Shown in pieces: positions 1 to 6,341 of a stretch of DNA of 10,613 nt (its first letter is position 1; every line of letters starts with the position of its first letter). The notes below the pieces were generated by a model. The model worked only from the letters and a program-made list of their open reading frames with translations. It did no database searches and was not told the DNA's origin. A program made the position numbers and the translations under genes. Where the stretch lies: the NCBI GenBank assembly GCA_029567025.1, contig JAKQLT010000091.1, positions 1 to 10,613 of the forward strand, written 5' to 3'. This DNA comes from Candidatus Omnitrophota bacterium (GTDB taxonomy: Bacteria > Omnitrophota > Gorgyraeia > Zapsychrales > Zapsychraceae).

Positions 1-1178
1 TTTGGGATTCACTTAAAACAGGGAAAAGCGGCATTGAACGCATCACACATTTTGATCCAGCCCGTTTTGACTGTCAAATTGCTGGGATGGTCAAAGATTA
101 TAATCCTTTAGATTATTTTAATTCCAAAGAAGCCAGAAACATGGCGGAATTTGTTCAATTTGCCTGTGTCGCAGCTAAAGAAGCCTTAGCGCAAGCTCAA
201 TTTGATCGTGAAAAAATTAACTTAGACCGCGTAGGGGTTCTTATCGGATCCGGCATTGGAAGTATGCTTATCTTTGAAGAAGAACATTTAAAATATATAG
301 AAAAAGGACCAAGCCGTCTTTCTCCGCATTTTATCCCTAAAATGATTATTAATGAAGCTGCTGGCCATGTTTCTATTCAAAGTGGCGCTCGCGGACTTAA
401 TACTTGTGTGGCAACAGCTTGTTCCACGGCTACTAATGCAATTGGAGATGCGCTACGATTTATTCAATATGATGATGCCGATATGATTATTGCCGGAGGA
501 ACAGAAAGCGCTAATACAGCACTCGGCGTTGGAGGATTTTGCGCACTTAAAGCATTATCAACCAAAAGAAATAATGATCCACATAAAGCCTCTCGTCCTT
601 TTGACGCAGACAGAGATGGATTTATTATGGGAGAAGGCGCCGGCATTGCTATTTTAGAAGAGCTAGAACATGCGAAAAAACGCGGCGCTCCTATTTTATG
701 CGAGCTCGTCGGATATGGCCGCACAGGTGACGCTTATCATATTACAGCACCTCATCCAGAAGGTATTGGAGGGGCCAAAGCTATGGAATTAGCTATTTTG
801 GATGCAGGATTAAAGCCAGAAGATGTTTCCTATATTAATGCTCATGGAACATCCACAAAGTTAAATGATAAAATTGAAACCATGGCCATTAAAAAAGTCT
901 TCGGTGATTATGCAAAAAAAGTCGCTATTAGTTCTACAAAATCCATGACCGGACATCTTTTAGGGGCCGCCGGTGGCATTGAATTTGCGGCTTTAGTTTT
1001 ATCAGTGATGCATGATATCATTCATCCGACAATCAACTATGAAAATCCTGATCCGGATTGCGACCTTGATTATGTTCCGAATGTAGCGCGCCAAACAAAA
1101 GTAAATGTCGCTTTATCCAATTCATTGGGATTTGGAGGGCATAACGCAACTGTCGTTATTAAAAAATTTAAAGAATAA
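1..1178 (+). CDS. fabF: 3-oxoacyl-[acyl-carrier-protein] synthase II (KAS II), 5' end cut by window
   Basis: This is the condensing enzyme of type II fatty-acid synthesis. It joins malonyl-ACP to a growing acyl-ACP in the cytoplasm. The reading frame is open from base 3, so the ATG at 87 is an internal methionine (in AGMVKDYNP) and not the start. The frame from base 3 gives 28 further residues (WDSLKTGKSGIERITHFDP...) that match the FabF N-terminal region, leaving roughly 20-25 residues off the left edge. The thiolase-fold catalytic triad is visible: Cys in ATACSTATNA (codon 420-422), His in NAHGTSTKLND (843-845) and His in KSMTGHLLGAAGG (954-956), with the Lys of KSMTGH. The C-terminal glycine-rich segment SNSLGFGGHNA is the usual family ending. 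Cys-His-His rather than Cys-His-Asn architecture fits elongating KAS I/II; length and overall similarity favour FabF over FabB. A gene for acyl carrier protein often lies upstream, but that region is not in the window. Confidence 0.95.
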   Translation, partial: WDSLKTGKSGIERITHFDPARFDCQIAGMVKDYNPLDYFNSKEARNMAEFVQFACVAAKEALAQAQFDREKINLDRVGVLIGSGIGSMLIFEEEHLKYIEKGPSRLSPHFIPKMIINEAAGHVSIQSGARGLNTCVATACSTATNAIGDALRFIQYDDADMIIAGGTESANTALGVGGFCALKALSTKRNNDPHKASRPFDADRDGFIMGEGAGIAILEELEHAKKRGAPILCELVGYGRTGDAYHITAPHPEGIGGAKAMELAILDAGLKPEDVSYINAHGTSTKLNDKIETMAIKKVFGDYAKKVAISSTKSMTGHLLGAAGGIEFAALVLSVMHDIIHPTINYENPDPDCDLDYVPNVARQTKVNVALSNSLGFGGHNATVVIKKFKE

Positions 1179-1191
1179 TAATTAACAACCA

Positions 1192-1229
1192 TTTCCGCAA
1201 ATGAACCGCGTAGGTTCGTAAAGCGGAAA
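1192..1229. repeat. Two-tier palindrome in the fabF-leuB spacer
   Basis: The 73-base spacer holds nested inverted repeats. An outer 7-bp pair is TTTCCGC (1192-1198) with GCGGAAA (1223-1229). An inner 5-bp pair is GAACC (1203-1207) with GGTTC (1213-1217) around the loop GCGTA. No T-run follows; the downstream bases are A-rich, so it is not a canonical intrinsic terminator on the + strand. It could be an mRNA processing or stability element, a dispersed palindrome, or a weak attenuator. Only the pairing is seen; any role is inference. Confidence 0.5.
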
Positions 1230-1251
1230 ATATAAAAAGAAAGCAGAAAAA

Positions 1252-2310
1252 ATGAACACGTATAAAATTGCAGTTATCCCCGGAGATGGGACAGGCCCAG
1301 AAGTCGTGAATGAAGGATTAAAAGTTCTTCAAGCTGTTTCTCAAAAATGTGGCTTTAAATACCACACACACACCTATGATTTCGGCGGCGAACGCTATTT
1401 AAGGACAAACGAAGTGTTACCAGCGAGCGCTGTCGAGGAGTTAAAAACCTTTGATGCGATCTTTTTAGGCGCCATCGGACATCCCGATGTCAAACCCGGT
1501 ATCTTAGAGAAAGGAATTCTTCTTAAATTGCGATTTGATTTAGATCAATACATTAATTTACGTCCCGTCCAATTATATGACGACAGATTTTGTCCGCTCA
1601 AAAATAAAAAACCGGAAGATATCAATTTTACCGTCGTGCGTGAAAACTCTGAAGGCCTTTATAAAGGATTAGGTGAATTTCAGCATAAAGGGACAAAAGA
1701 TGAAATTGCTATTCAAGTCTCGCATAACACCCGAAAAGGAGTGGAGAGATGTCTTCGTTATGCGTTTGAATATACGCGCCAATTTGGAAAAAAGAAACAA
1801 TTAACCCTTTGCGGAAAAACAAATGTTTTAACCTTTGCCTTTGATTTATGGGAAAGGACTTTTTATGAAGTGGCCAAAGAATATCCCGACGTGAAGACAG
1901 ATTACGCTCATGTCGATGCGACAACCATGTGGTTTGTTAAAAACCCGGAATGGTTCGATGTCATTGTTACCGATAATATGTTCGGCGATATTATTACAGA
2001 TTTAGGCGCGATGATACAAGGCGGCATGGGAATTGCCGCTGGCGGGAATATCAATCCACAAGGCGTATCTATGTTTGAGCCTATCGGCGGATCCGCACCT
2101 AAATATACAGGAAAAAACATTATTAATCCTTTAGCCGCTATTTGTGCGATGGCGATGTTGCTACGTCAAATCAAAGAAACTAAAGCCGGCAATATGATAG
2201 AAACGGCTGTCAAAGAAATTGTCGTAACAAAACTCAAAGATCTCGCGGCTGGAAAAATGGGATATTCAACAACCGAAGTCGGTGATCTTGTCGTTAAACA
2301 TTTAAAATAA
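1252..2310 (+). CDS. leuB: 3-isopropylmalate dehydrogenase-like decarboxylating dehydrogenase (LeuB family)
   Basis: A 352-residue member of the isocitrate/isopropylmalate dehydrogenase family. LeuB oxidatively decarboxylates 3-isopropylmalate in leucine synthesis. The N-terminal IAVIPGDGTGPEV motif opens the family fold. The substrate helix reads LLKLRFDLDQYINLRP (residues 90-105), with Arg94 and Arg104 and hydrophobic LL in the place where isopropylmalate enzymes contact the side chain. Arg130 and Tyr137 lie in VVRENSEGLY, Lys189 in CGKTNVL, and the metal-binding aspartates are Asp222, Asp246 and Asp250. Odd point: the coenzyme loop reads GGSAPKYTGKN (279-289). Lys284-Tyr285 stands where NAD-dependent LeuB usually has Asp-Ile and NADP-dependent isocitrate dehydrogenase has Lys-Tyr. 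Adjacent asd supports LeuB, since leuB-asd pairs are common, but no leuA, leuC or leuD is in view. An isocitrate, homoisocitrate or tartrate/malate role cannot be ruled out. Upstream bases are A-rich with no strong ribosome-binding site; the start fits the family N-terminus. Confidence 0.8.
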   Translation: MNTYKIAVIPGDGTGPEVVNEGLKVLQAVSQKCGFKYHTHTYDFGGERYLRTNEVLPASAVEELKTFDAIFLGAIGHPDVKPGILEKGILLKLRFDLDQYINLRPVQLYDDRFCPLKNKKPEDINFTVVRENSEGLYKGLGEFQHKGTKDEIAIQVSHNTRKGVERCLRYAFEYTRQFGKKKQLTLCGKTNVLTFAFDLWERTFYEVAKEYPDVKTDYAHVDATTMWFVKNPEWFDVIVTDNMFGDIITDLGAMIQGGMGIAAGGNINPQGVSMFEPIGGSAPKYTGKNIINPLAAICAMAMLLRQIKETKAGNMIETAVKEIVVTKLKDLAAGKMGYSTTEVGDLVVKHLK

Positions 2311-2312
2311 TT

Positions 2313-2336
2313 TTTTACTAAATATTTTACTAAAGG
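2313..2336. repeat. 12-bp tandem duplication before asd
   Basis: Two adjacent copies of a 12-base unit, TTTTACTAAATA and TTTTACTAAAGG, fill most of the 40-base leuB-asd gap. They differ only in the last two bases. The second copy carries the GG that begins the likely asd ribosome-binding site (AAAGGGG, 2332-2338). It looks like a small slippage duplication that may affect spacing or A/U content near the start. Confidence 0.6.
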
Positions 2337-2350
2337 GGTCAAAAAAAGAA

Positions 2351-3379
2351 ATGAAGCTTAAAAATAATTATCATATCGCTGTTGTTGGAGCCGGCGTTGT
2401 TGGTGTTGAAATGATCCGCGTCCTTCGTCAAAGAAACTTCCCTATTGAAAAAATAAAAGTATTAGCTCGATCGGCGCGTGCCATGACCGTTGATGGTCAA
2501 ACATATCAAGTCGAACCTATTAGCGCGGAATCTTTTAACGGAGTCGATATTGCTTTATTTGCAGGGACAGAAGGAGAAAAAGGTGCGGCTGTTACTTTCG
2601 CCGCAGAAGCCGTCAAGCGCGGATGTGTTGTTATTGATAACGGCGCGGATTTCCGTATGGAAAAAGATGTTCCGCTGGTTGTTCCTGAAGTCAATGGCAA
2701 TGATGTAAAAAAACATAAAGGCATTATTGCGAATCCAAATTGTTCCACCATTCAAATGGTTGTGGCGCTTGCACCGATCCATAAAAAAGTTGGGATTAAA
2801 CGTATTATTGTGACAACCTTACAGGCGTCTTCTGGAGCAGGAAAAGCGGCGGTTGAACAGCTGAAAGAAGAAATCTCAATGATTGCCTCTGGCGGATTTA
2901 ATAATGTACACGTCAACACGACAAATAAGGCGATGTCCCAACAGTTAGCTTATAATGTCTTTCCGCATATTGGCGGATTTGTCGAAGGCGATTATACAAG
3001 CGAAGAATGGAAGCTGGTTAAAGAAACACACAAAATCATGCACGACAATAAAATAAAAATATCGGCGACAACTGTTCGTGTTCCCGTTCGCACAGGGCAT
3101 TCTGAATCTGTCTACATTGAGACACGCAAACCTATTACCGTTGCGGCTATAAAAAAACTTCTTTTAAAAGCTCCTGGCGTTATCCTTGTTGATGATCCTA
3201 AGGCGGCACTTTATCCTATGCCGAAAGATGTAGAAGGCAAGGATGAAACTTTTGTCGGACGCATTCGCCAAGATGCCTTTATTAAAAATGGTTTCTGGCT
3301 TTGGGTGGTTGCGGATAATTTACGCAAAGGTGCGGCGTCTAACGCAGTGCAAATCGCAGAAGTTTTAATTAAAAAATGA
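2351..3379 (+). CDS. asd: Aspartate-semialdehyde dehydrogenase
   Basis: Makes L-aspartate-4-semialdehyde from 4-aspartyl phosphate with NADPH. This is the branch point to lysine/diaminopimelate, methionine and threonine. The protein has 342 residues, a normal length. It opens with a Rossmann dinucleotide motif (GAGVVG, residues 13-18). The catalytic Cys131 sits in IIANPNCSTIQM, and the active-site His250 and substrate Arg243 lie in RVPVRTGHSES. The C-terminus keeps WVVADNLRKGAASNAVQIAE, the usual closing NADP-contact segment. Odd point: family members normally have a GATGAVG-type GxxGxxG loop, whereas here one residue is missing, giving GxGxxG. The gene follows leuB by 40 bases and precedes a strong terminator, so it is probably the last gene of its transcript. 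AAAGGGG at 2332-2338 is the likely ribosome-binding site, with a rather long 12-base spacing. The related ArgC in this window is clearly distinct, so asd is not an argC paralogue. Confidence 0.95.
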   Translation: MKLKNNYHIAVVGAGVVGVEMIRVLRQRNFPIEKIKVLARSARAMTVDGQTYQVEPISAESFNGVDIALFAGTEGEKGAAVTFAAEAVKRGCVVIDNGADFRMEKDVPLVVPEVNGNDVKKHKGIIANPNCSTIQMVVALAPIHKKVGIKRIIVTTLQASSGAGKAAVEQLKEEISMIASGGFNNVHVNTTNKAMSQQLAYNVFPHIGGFVEGDYTSEEWKLVKETHKIMHDNKIKISATTVRVPVRTGHSESVYIETRKPITVAAIKKLLLKAPGVILVDDPKAALYPMPKDVEGKDETFVGRIRQDAFIKNGFWLWVVADNLRKGAASNAVQIAEVLIKK

Positions 3380-3395
3380 TTTTATTTTAAAAAAC

Positions 3396-3448
3396 AGAAG
3401 AGCCCTTTTCTGTCTATAATAAAAAGACAGAAAAGGGTTCTTCTTTTT
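3396..3448 (+). terminator. Rho-independent terminator after asd
   Basis: A 19-bp inverted repeat pairs 3396-3414 with 3426-3444 around an 11-base loop. Every position pairs, one as G-U. TTTT follows the 3' arm (3445-3448). It begins 16 bases after the asd stop codon and ends just before the truA start. The stem is long and continuous, so termination after asd is well supported. The T-tract is short, and being nearly symmetric the stem could also act on the other strand. Confidence 0.85.
3415..3420 (+). promoter_or_regulatory. Possible truA -10 box inside the terminator loop
   Basis: The loop of the asd terminator contains a perfect TATAAT. A start about 7 bases downstream would give a leader of roughly 25 bases that carries only the 3' arm. 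The GGG of AGAAAAGGG (3429-3437) would then be free of pairing. No good -35 is visible 16-18 bases upstream (sequence there is A-rich), so this could be chance in an AT-rich loop. Confidence 0.3.
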
Positions 3449-3451
3449 CCC

Positions 3452-4201
3452 ATGAAAAACTACAAAATAACGATAGAATACGACGGAACGTTCTTTAACG
3501 GATGGCAAGTTCAAACAAAAAATCTTCGCACAGTCCAAGGAGAAATTCAAAAAGCATTAAAAATTATTTTTAAAAGAAATGTTCTATTAATCGGCTCTGG
3601 CCGAACTGATAAAGGCGTCCACGCGTTAGGACAAACCGCGCATTTCAAAGCAGAAACACAAATGCCAACAGATGAAATCCTTCGAGCTCTTAACGCAAAC
3701 CTCCCCGATGATATTGCTATTGTTCAAATTAAAAAAGTTTCAGAAAATTTTCACGCTCAATATAATGCCAAGTCAAAAACATATCGCTATACCTTATTAA
3801 ATCGTGCTACGCCATCGCCACAAGCACGTCTTTTTTATTTTTTTTATCCTTATTCTTTAAATCTATCTCTTATGAAAAAAGAAGCAAAACATTTATTAGG
3901 AAAGCATGATTTTAAATCCTTTCAATCCAAAGATCCGTCGCGGCCTGAACGAGGAAAAGATACAATACGAACGATACTCTCATTAAACATCAAAAAAAAG
4001 AAAGGATTTATAATCATCGATCTGACAGCCAATGGATTTCTTTATAAAATGGCCCGCACCATTGTCGGGACTCTTATAGATATAGGAAGAGGCAAGCTCC
4101 CCTCTGGAACAATAAAAAAACTTCTTAAAGAAAAAAACCGTGCCCAAGCCAGCCCCACGGCGCAAGCTAAAGGCCTTTGCCTGCTGAAAGTAGAATATTA
4201 A
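3452..4201 (+). CDS. truA: tRNA pseudouridine(38-40) synthase
   Basis: Isomerises uridines 38, 39 and 40 in the anticodon stem-loop of many tRNAs; a cytoplasmic enzyme acting alone as a dimer. The 249-residue length is usual. The N-terminus KITIEYDGTFFNGWQVQ is the TruA opening, which supports this ATG. The catalytic aspartate is Asp53 in GSGRTDKGVHALGQ; the common form is RTDAGVHA, so Lys follows Asp here in place of Ala. The conserved SKTYRYTLLNR segment (108-118) holds the active-site tyrosine region. NGFLYKMARTIVGTL (194-208) is the C-terminal family motif. The start lies only seven bases downstream of a terminator stem. The only purine-rich ribosome-binding candidate (AAAAGGG, 3431-3437) is inside that stem and 14 bases from the ATG. 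Expression thus depends either on read-through with the stem melted or on a promoter within the stem-loop. The next gene has its own promoter. Confidence 0.93.
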   Translation: MKNYKITIEYDGTFFNGWQVQTKNLRTVQGEIQKALKIIFKRNVLLIGSGRTDKGVHALGQTAHFKAETQMPTDEILRALNANLPDDIAIVQIKKVSENFHAQYNAKSKTYRYTLLNRATPSPQARLFYFFYPYSLNLSLMKKEAKHLLGKHDFKSFQSKDPSRPERGKDTIRTILSLNIKKKKGFIIIDLTANGFLYKMARTIVGTLIDIGRGKLPSGTIKKLLKEKNRAQASPTAQAKGLCLLKVEY

Positions 4202-4214
4202 CGAAACAAAACAT

Positions 4215-4242
4215 TTGACAAGCAAACATTTAATGTTATACT
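4215..4242 (+). promoter_or_regulatory. Sigma-70-type promoter for rplM-rpsI
   Basis: A perfect -35 TTGACA (4215-4220), a 16-base spacer and TATACT (4237-4242) with the extended -10 TG at 4234-4235. The expected start is near 4249, giving a leader of about 45 bases before rplM. It lies just after the truA stop and immediately before a ribosomal protein operon, as expected for a strong housekeeping promoter. It is the best promoter in the window. Confidence 0.8.
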
Positions 4243-4295
4243 TTTAGCTCAAATTAGAAATATTTTATTTTTTAACAAAGGACTGCTCAAATATT

Positions 4296-4730
4296 ATGAT
4301 TCAAAAAACATACATGGCTAAAACTAATGCCGTCAAAAATCAATCATATCTTATTGACGCTCAAGACAAAATTTTAGGACGTGTCGCCGCTAAAGCCGCG
4401 GCCCTATTATTAGGAAAAAACAGTAAAACTTATACGCCTCATGTTTTCTCGGGGAATCAAGTTATTATTATCAACGCGGCAAAAATAAAAGTGTCCGGCA
4501 AGAAGCTAACGGACAAAGAATACAATAAATATACCGGATATCATTCGGGTCTCAAATTTATGTCTTTAGGCAAAATGCTTCAAAATAATCCCGTGCAGGT
4601 GATGAAACTCGCCATCACGCGTATGATTCCTAAAGGCCCATTAGGGAATAAAATAAAAACAAAATTAAAAATTTATGCTGGGGATAAACATCCGCACACA
4701 GCACAAAAACCGATTTTATATTCTATTTAA
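4296..4730 (+). CDS. rplM: Large-subunit ribosomal protein L13 (uL13)
   Basis: An early-assembling protein of the 50S subunit that binds 23S rRNA. The 144 residues are close to the usual 142. The opening MIQKTYMAKTNAV with YLIDAQDKILGRVAAKAA matches the L13 N-terminus, and the ATG at 4296 is preferred to the in-frame ATG at 4314 because homologues begin with a similar KTYMAK segment. The family signature runs through AITRMIPKGPLGNKI to LKIYAGDKHPHTAQKP (107-139). The ribosome-binding site AAAGGA (4277-4282) is 13 bases upstream, a little far. In the leader, AATATTT (4259-4265) can pair with AAATATT (4289-4295), placing that site in a loop; the pairing is all A-U and weak. rplM-rpsI is a near-universal bacterial operon. 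In E. coli L13 represses its own mRNA, but no equivalent binding site is obvious here. Confidence 0.97.
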   Translation: MIQKTYMAKTNAVKNQSYLIDAQDKILGRVAAKAAALLLGKNSKTYTPHVFSGNQVIIINAAKIKVSGKKLTDKEYNKYTGYHSGLKFMSLGKMLQNNPVQVMKLAITRMIPKGPLGNKIKTKLKIYAGDKHPHTAQKPILYSI

Positions 4731-4744
4731 GGAGAAAAGGACGT

Positions 4745-5140
4745 ATGGTAGAAGTTGTCAAATATAGCGCTACAGGCCGACGAAAAAGTTCCGTAGCTCG
4801 TGTTATTTTAACCCCAGGCACTGGTATCATCCGAGTGAATAAACGCACTTTTGAAAATTATTTTCCTCGAGAAACAGACCGTATTATGATCATCGATCCT
4901 TTAAAACTTACCAATACTGTGGGCAAATTCGATATTGAAGCTTCTATTACCGGAGGCGGTTCTACCGGACAAGCAGGCGCTTTTCGATTAGGACTATCTC
5001 GAGCATTAACTCTGTTTGATGCCCAAAATAAACCTGTCTTAAAAAAATCTTCGTTACTTACCCGTGACCCCAGGATGAAGGAAAGGAAAAAGCCTGGACA
5101 AAAGGGTGCGCGAAGAAAATTCCAATGGGTTAAACGTTAA
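4745..5140 (+). CDS. rpsI: Small-subunit ribosomal protein S9 (uS9)
   Basis: A 30S head protein whose basic C-terminal tail reaches the P-site tRNA. The 131 residues are normal. The start VKYSATGRRKSSVARV and the S9 signature TGGGSTGQAGAFRLGLSRAL (69-88) identify it. The tail ends in VKR, where the terminal Lys-Arg pair that contacts tRNA is kept, although the common form is SKR. The segment KERKKPGQKGARRKFQ is strongly basic. It follows rplM by 14 bases. Two tandem purine-rich sites precede it, AAGGAG (4729-4734, overlapping the rplM stop) and AAAAGGA (4735-4741), so translation is probably coupled and efficient. A terminator follows about 50 bases downstream, making rplM-rpsI a two-gene transcript. 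Confidence 0.97.
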   Translation: MVEVVKYSATGRRKSSVARVILTPGTGIIRVNKRTFENYFPRETDRIMIIDPLKLTNTVGKFDIEASITGGGSTGQAGAFRLGLSRALTLFDAQNKPVLKKSSLLTRDPRMKERKKPGQKGARRKFQWVKR

Positions 5141-5188
5141 TTTATTTTGAAAAAGTTTAACCGCATCTTTTAAAAAAATTTTTCAGAT

Positions 5189-5260
5189 ACCCATCTCGCG
5201 CAATCCGTAAAAAGGCATTTTTCTGCCATAAAAGAGTTGACGAGATGGGTTTTTTATTTT
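5189..5260 (+). terminator. Rho-independent terminator after rpsI
   Basis: A perfect 10-bp stem pairs ACCCATCTCG (5189-5198) with CGAGATGGGT (5241-5250), and the T-rich tract TTTTTATTTT follows. The loop is unusually long at 42 bases. It holds a small inner hairpin, GGCA (5214-5217) with TGCC (5224-5227). It separates the ribosomal protein genes from the arginine genes. The long loop is atypical but the T-tract and stem are convincing. The rest of the 179-base rpsI-argC spacer holds the argC promoter candidate and ribosome-binding site, and nothing else I can identify. Confidence 0.75.
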
Positions 5261-5265
5261 ATTAT
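5237..5265 (+). promoter_or_regulatory. Candidate argC operon promoter overlapping the terminator
   Basis: TTGACG (5237-5242) and TATTAT (5260-5265) are separated by exactly 17 bases, each one mismatch from the sigma-70 consensus. The start would be near 5272, giving a leader of about 48 bases with AAAGGA (5307-5312) seven bases before the argC ATG. The terminator's 3' arm overlaps the -35 and spacer. I see no convincing ArgR operator (TGAAT-type palindrome) around it. The T/A-rich context means a chance match is possible. Confidence 0.5.
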
Positions 5266-5319
5266 AAATCACTTTTATCGCCGACGTGAAAAAAGGCATT
5301 TCAGACAAAGGACATTCTT

Positions 5320-6339
5320 ATGATTAAAGTAGGCATTTTAGGGGTCAGCGGGTATTCAGGCCTTATTCTTTTTGAGCTTCTTTTAAAACACAAAGATGTG
5401 CGTGTGACATATATCGCGGCAAACAACACTACAGGAAAAATCACGGATATTTGGCCGCATCTGTTAGGGCAAACAAATCTTTTCTGCGAACGTTTCGATA
5501 TCAAAAAGGCCATCACGTTATGCGATGTGTTTTTCTTAGCTGTCCCGCACACAACAGCGATGAAGATCGCTCCCGAACTTTTAAAAGAGAATATTAAAGT
5601 AATTGATATCAGCGGCGATTATCGACTCAAAAACGCGTCTGTTTATAAAAAATGGTACCACGCAACACACACAGACATTAAAAATCTTAAAAAAGCTGTT
5701 TATGGGTTGCCCGAACTCTATCGAGAAAAAATAAAAAAAGCCGTTCTTCTTTCTAATCCTGGTTGTTATCCAACAGCGGCGCTATTAGGGCTCGCTCCCC
5801 TCACAGCGTTATACGGGAAAAAAATTTCTTCTATTATTATCGATGCGAAATCAGGAGTCAGCGGTGCTGGACGAAAAGCAGACCTGGCGCTTCATTTTTC
5901 TGAAGTAAACGAAAATTTTAAAGCGTATAAGGTTTTAAATCATCAGCATGTACCAGAAATCGAATTATATTTGTCAAAGATATCCCAACAGAAAATATCC
6001 GTTGATTTTGTGCCGCATCTGTTGCCTATTCATCGAGGAATTTTGGAAACAATTTATGTCGCCTTAACGGATAAAATATCTCTAAATCAAATTCATCAGA
6101 CTTATAAACGATTCTACAAAACGGAAAAATTCATCCGAGTCCTTGATATGCCCAAACAACCGGAACTTAAAAACGTCTGTAAAACAAACTATTGCGATAT
6201 TGGCCTGGCCATGCGCAAAGATCAAAAACTCCTTGTCATTACAAGTGCCATTGATAATTTAGTCAAAGGGGCCGCAGGCCAAGCTGTGCAAAATATGAAC
6301 CTGATGTCTGGATTTAAAGAAACAGAAGGACTTTTATAA
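5320..6339 (+). CDS. argC: N-acetyl-gamma-glutamyl-phosphate reductase
   Basis: Third step of ornithine synthesis: NADPH-dependent reduction of N-acetylglutamyl phosphate to the semialdehyde. The 339-residue length is typical of the long (type 1) form. It begins with the nucleotide-binding motif GILGVSGYSG (5-14). The catalytic Cys149 lies in LLSNPGCYPTAA. Other family motifs are DISGDYRLK (96-104), the KSGVSGAGR loop (177-185), NHQHVPEI (207-214) and FVPHLLPIHRGIL (230-242). The C-terminus AIDNLVKGAAGQAVQNMN is the usual coenzyme and substrate contact region. It is the first gene of the arginine cluster, with AAAGGA at 5307-5312 well spaced from the ATG, and argJ follows after two bases. Transcription probably starts from the promoter candidate at 5237-5265. 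No domain is missing and no frameshift is seen. Confidence 0.96.
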   Translation: MIKVGILGVSGYSGLILFELLLKHKDVRVTYIAANNTTGKITDIWPHLLGQTNLFCERFDIKKAITLCDVFFLAVPHTTAMKIAPELLKENIKVIDISGDYRLKNASVYKKWYHATHTDIKNLKKAVYGLPELYREKIKKAVLLSNPGCYPTAALLGLAPLTALYGKKISSIIIDAKSGVSGAGRKADLALHFSEVNENFKAYKVLNHQHVPEIELYLSKISQQKISVDFVPHLLPIHRGILETIYVALTDKISLNQIHQTYKRFYKTEKFIRVLDMPKQPELKNVCKTNYCDIGLAMRKDQKLLVITSAIDNLVKGAAGQAVQNMNLMSGFKETEGLL

Positions 6340-6341
6340 CA

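Noticed and set aside
464..724. Minus-strand open frame inside fabF, and similar frames at 1709-2120, 2506-2782, 6734-7393, 8027-8272, 8820-9065 and 9754-9996
   Set aside because: They lie wholly antisense to clearly conserved genes, have no recognisable motif or ribosome-binding site, and look like shadow frames.
1252..2310. Annotation as isocitrate dehydrogenase on the strength of the Lys-Tyr coenzyme pair
   Set aside because: The substrate helix LLKLR...NLRP is of the isopropylmalate type, and the neighbour asd fits leuB better; coenzyme residues alone do not define the substrate.
3365..3550. Minus-strand frame of 61 residues across the asd-truA gap
   Set aside because: It reads through the terminator palindrome and the truA start, with low-complexity Phe/Lys-rich composition and no known motif.
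4247..4292. GCTCAAAT direct repeat and A-U stem in the rplM leader as an L13 autoregulatory site
   Set aside because: The pairing is only A-U and weak, and the repeat is eight bases; neither resembles a known ribosomal-protein binding site.
5209..5301. 12-base direct repeat AAAAAGGCATTT (5209-5220 and 5290-5301) in the rpsI-argC spacer
   Set aside because: Short, A/T-rich and imperfectly placed relative to the promoter; likely chance, though it could be checked in relatives.
5140..5319. ArgR operator or arginine riboswitch upstream of argC
   Set aside because: No TGAAT-type 18-base palindrome is visible, and the leader after the likely start is too short for known ligand-binding RNAs.
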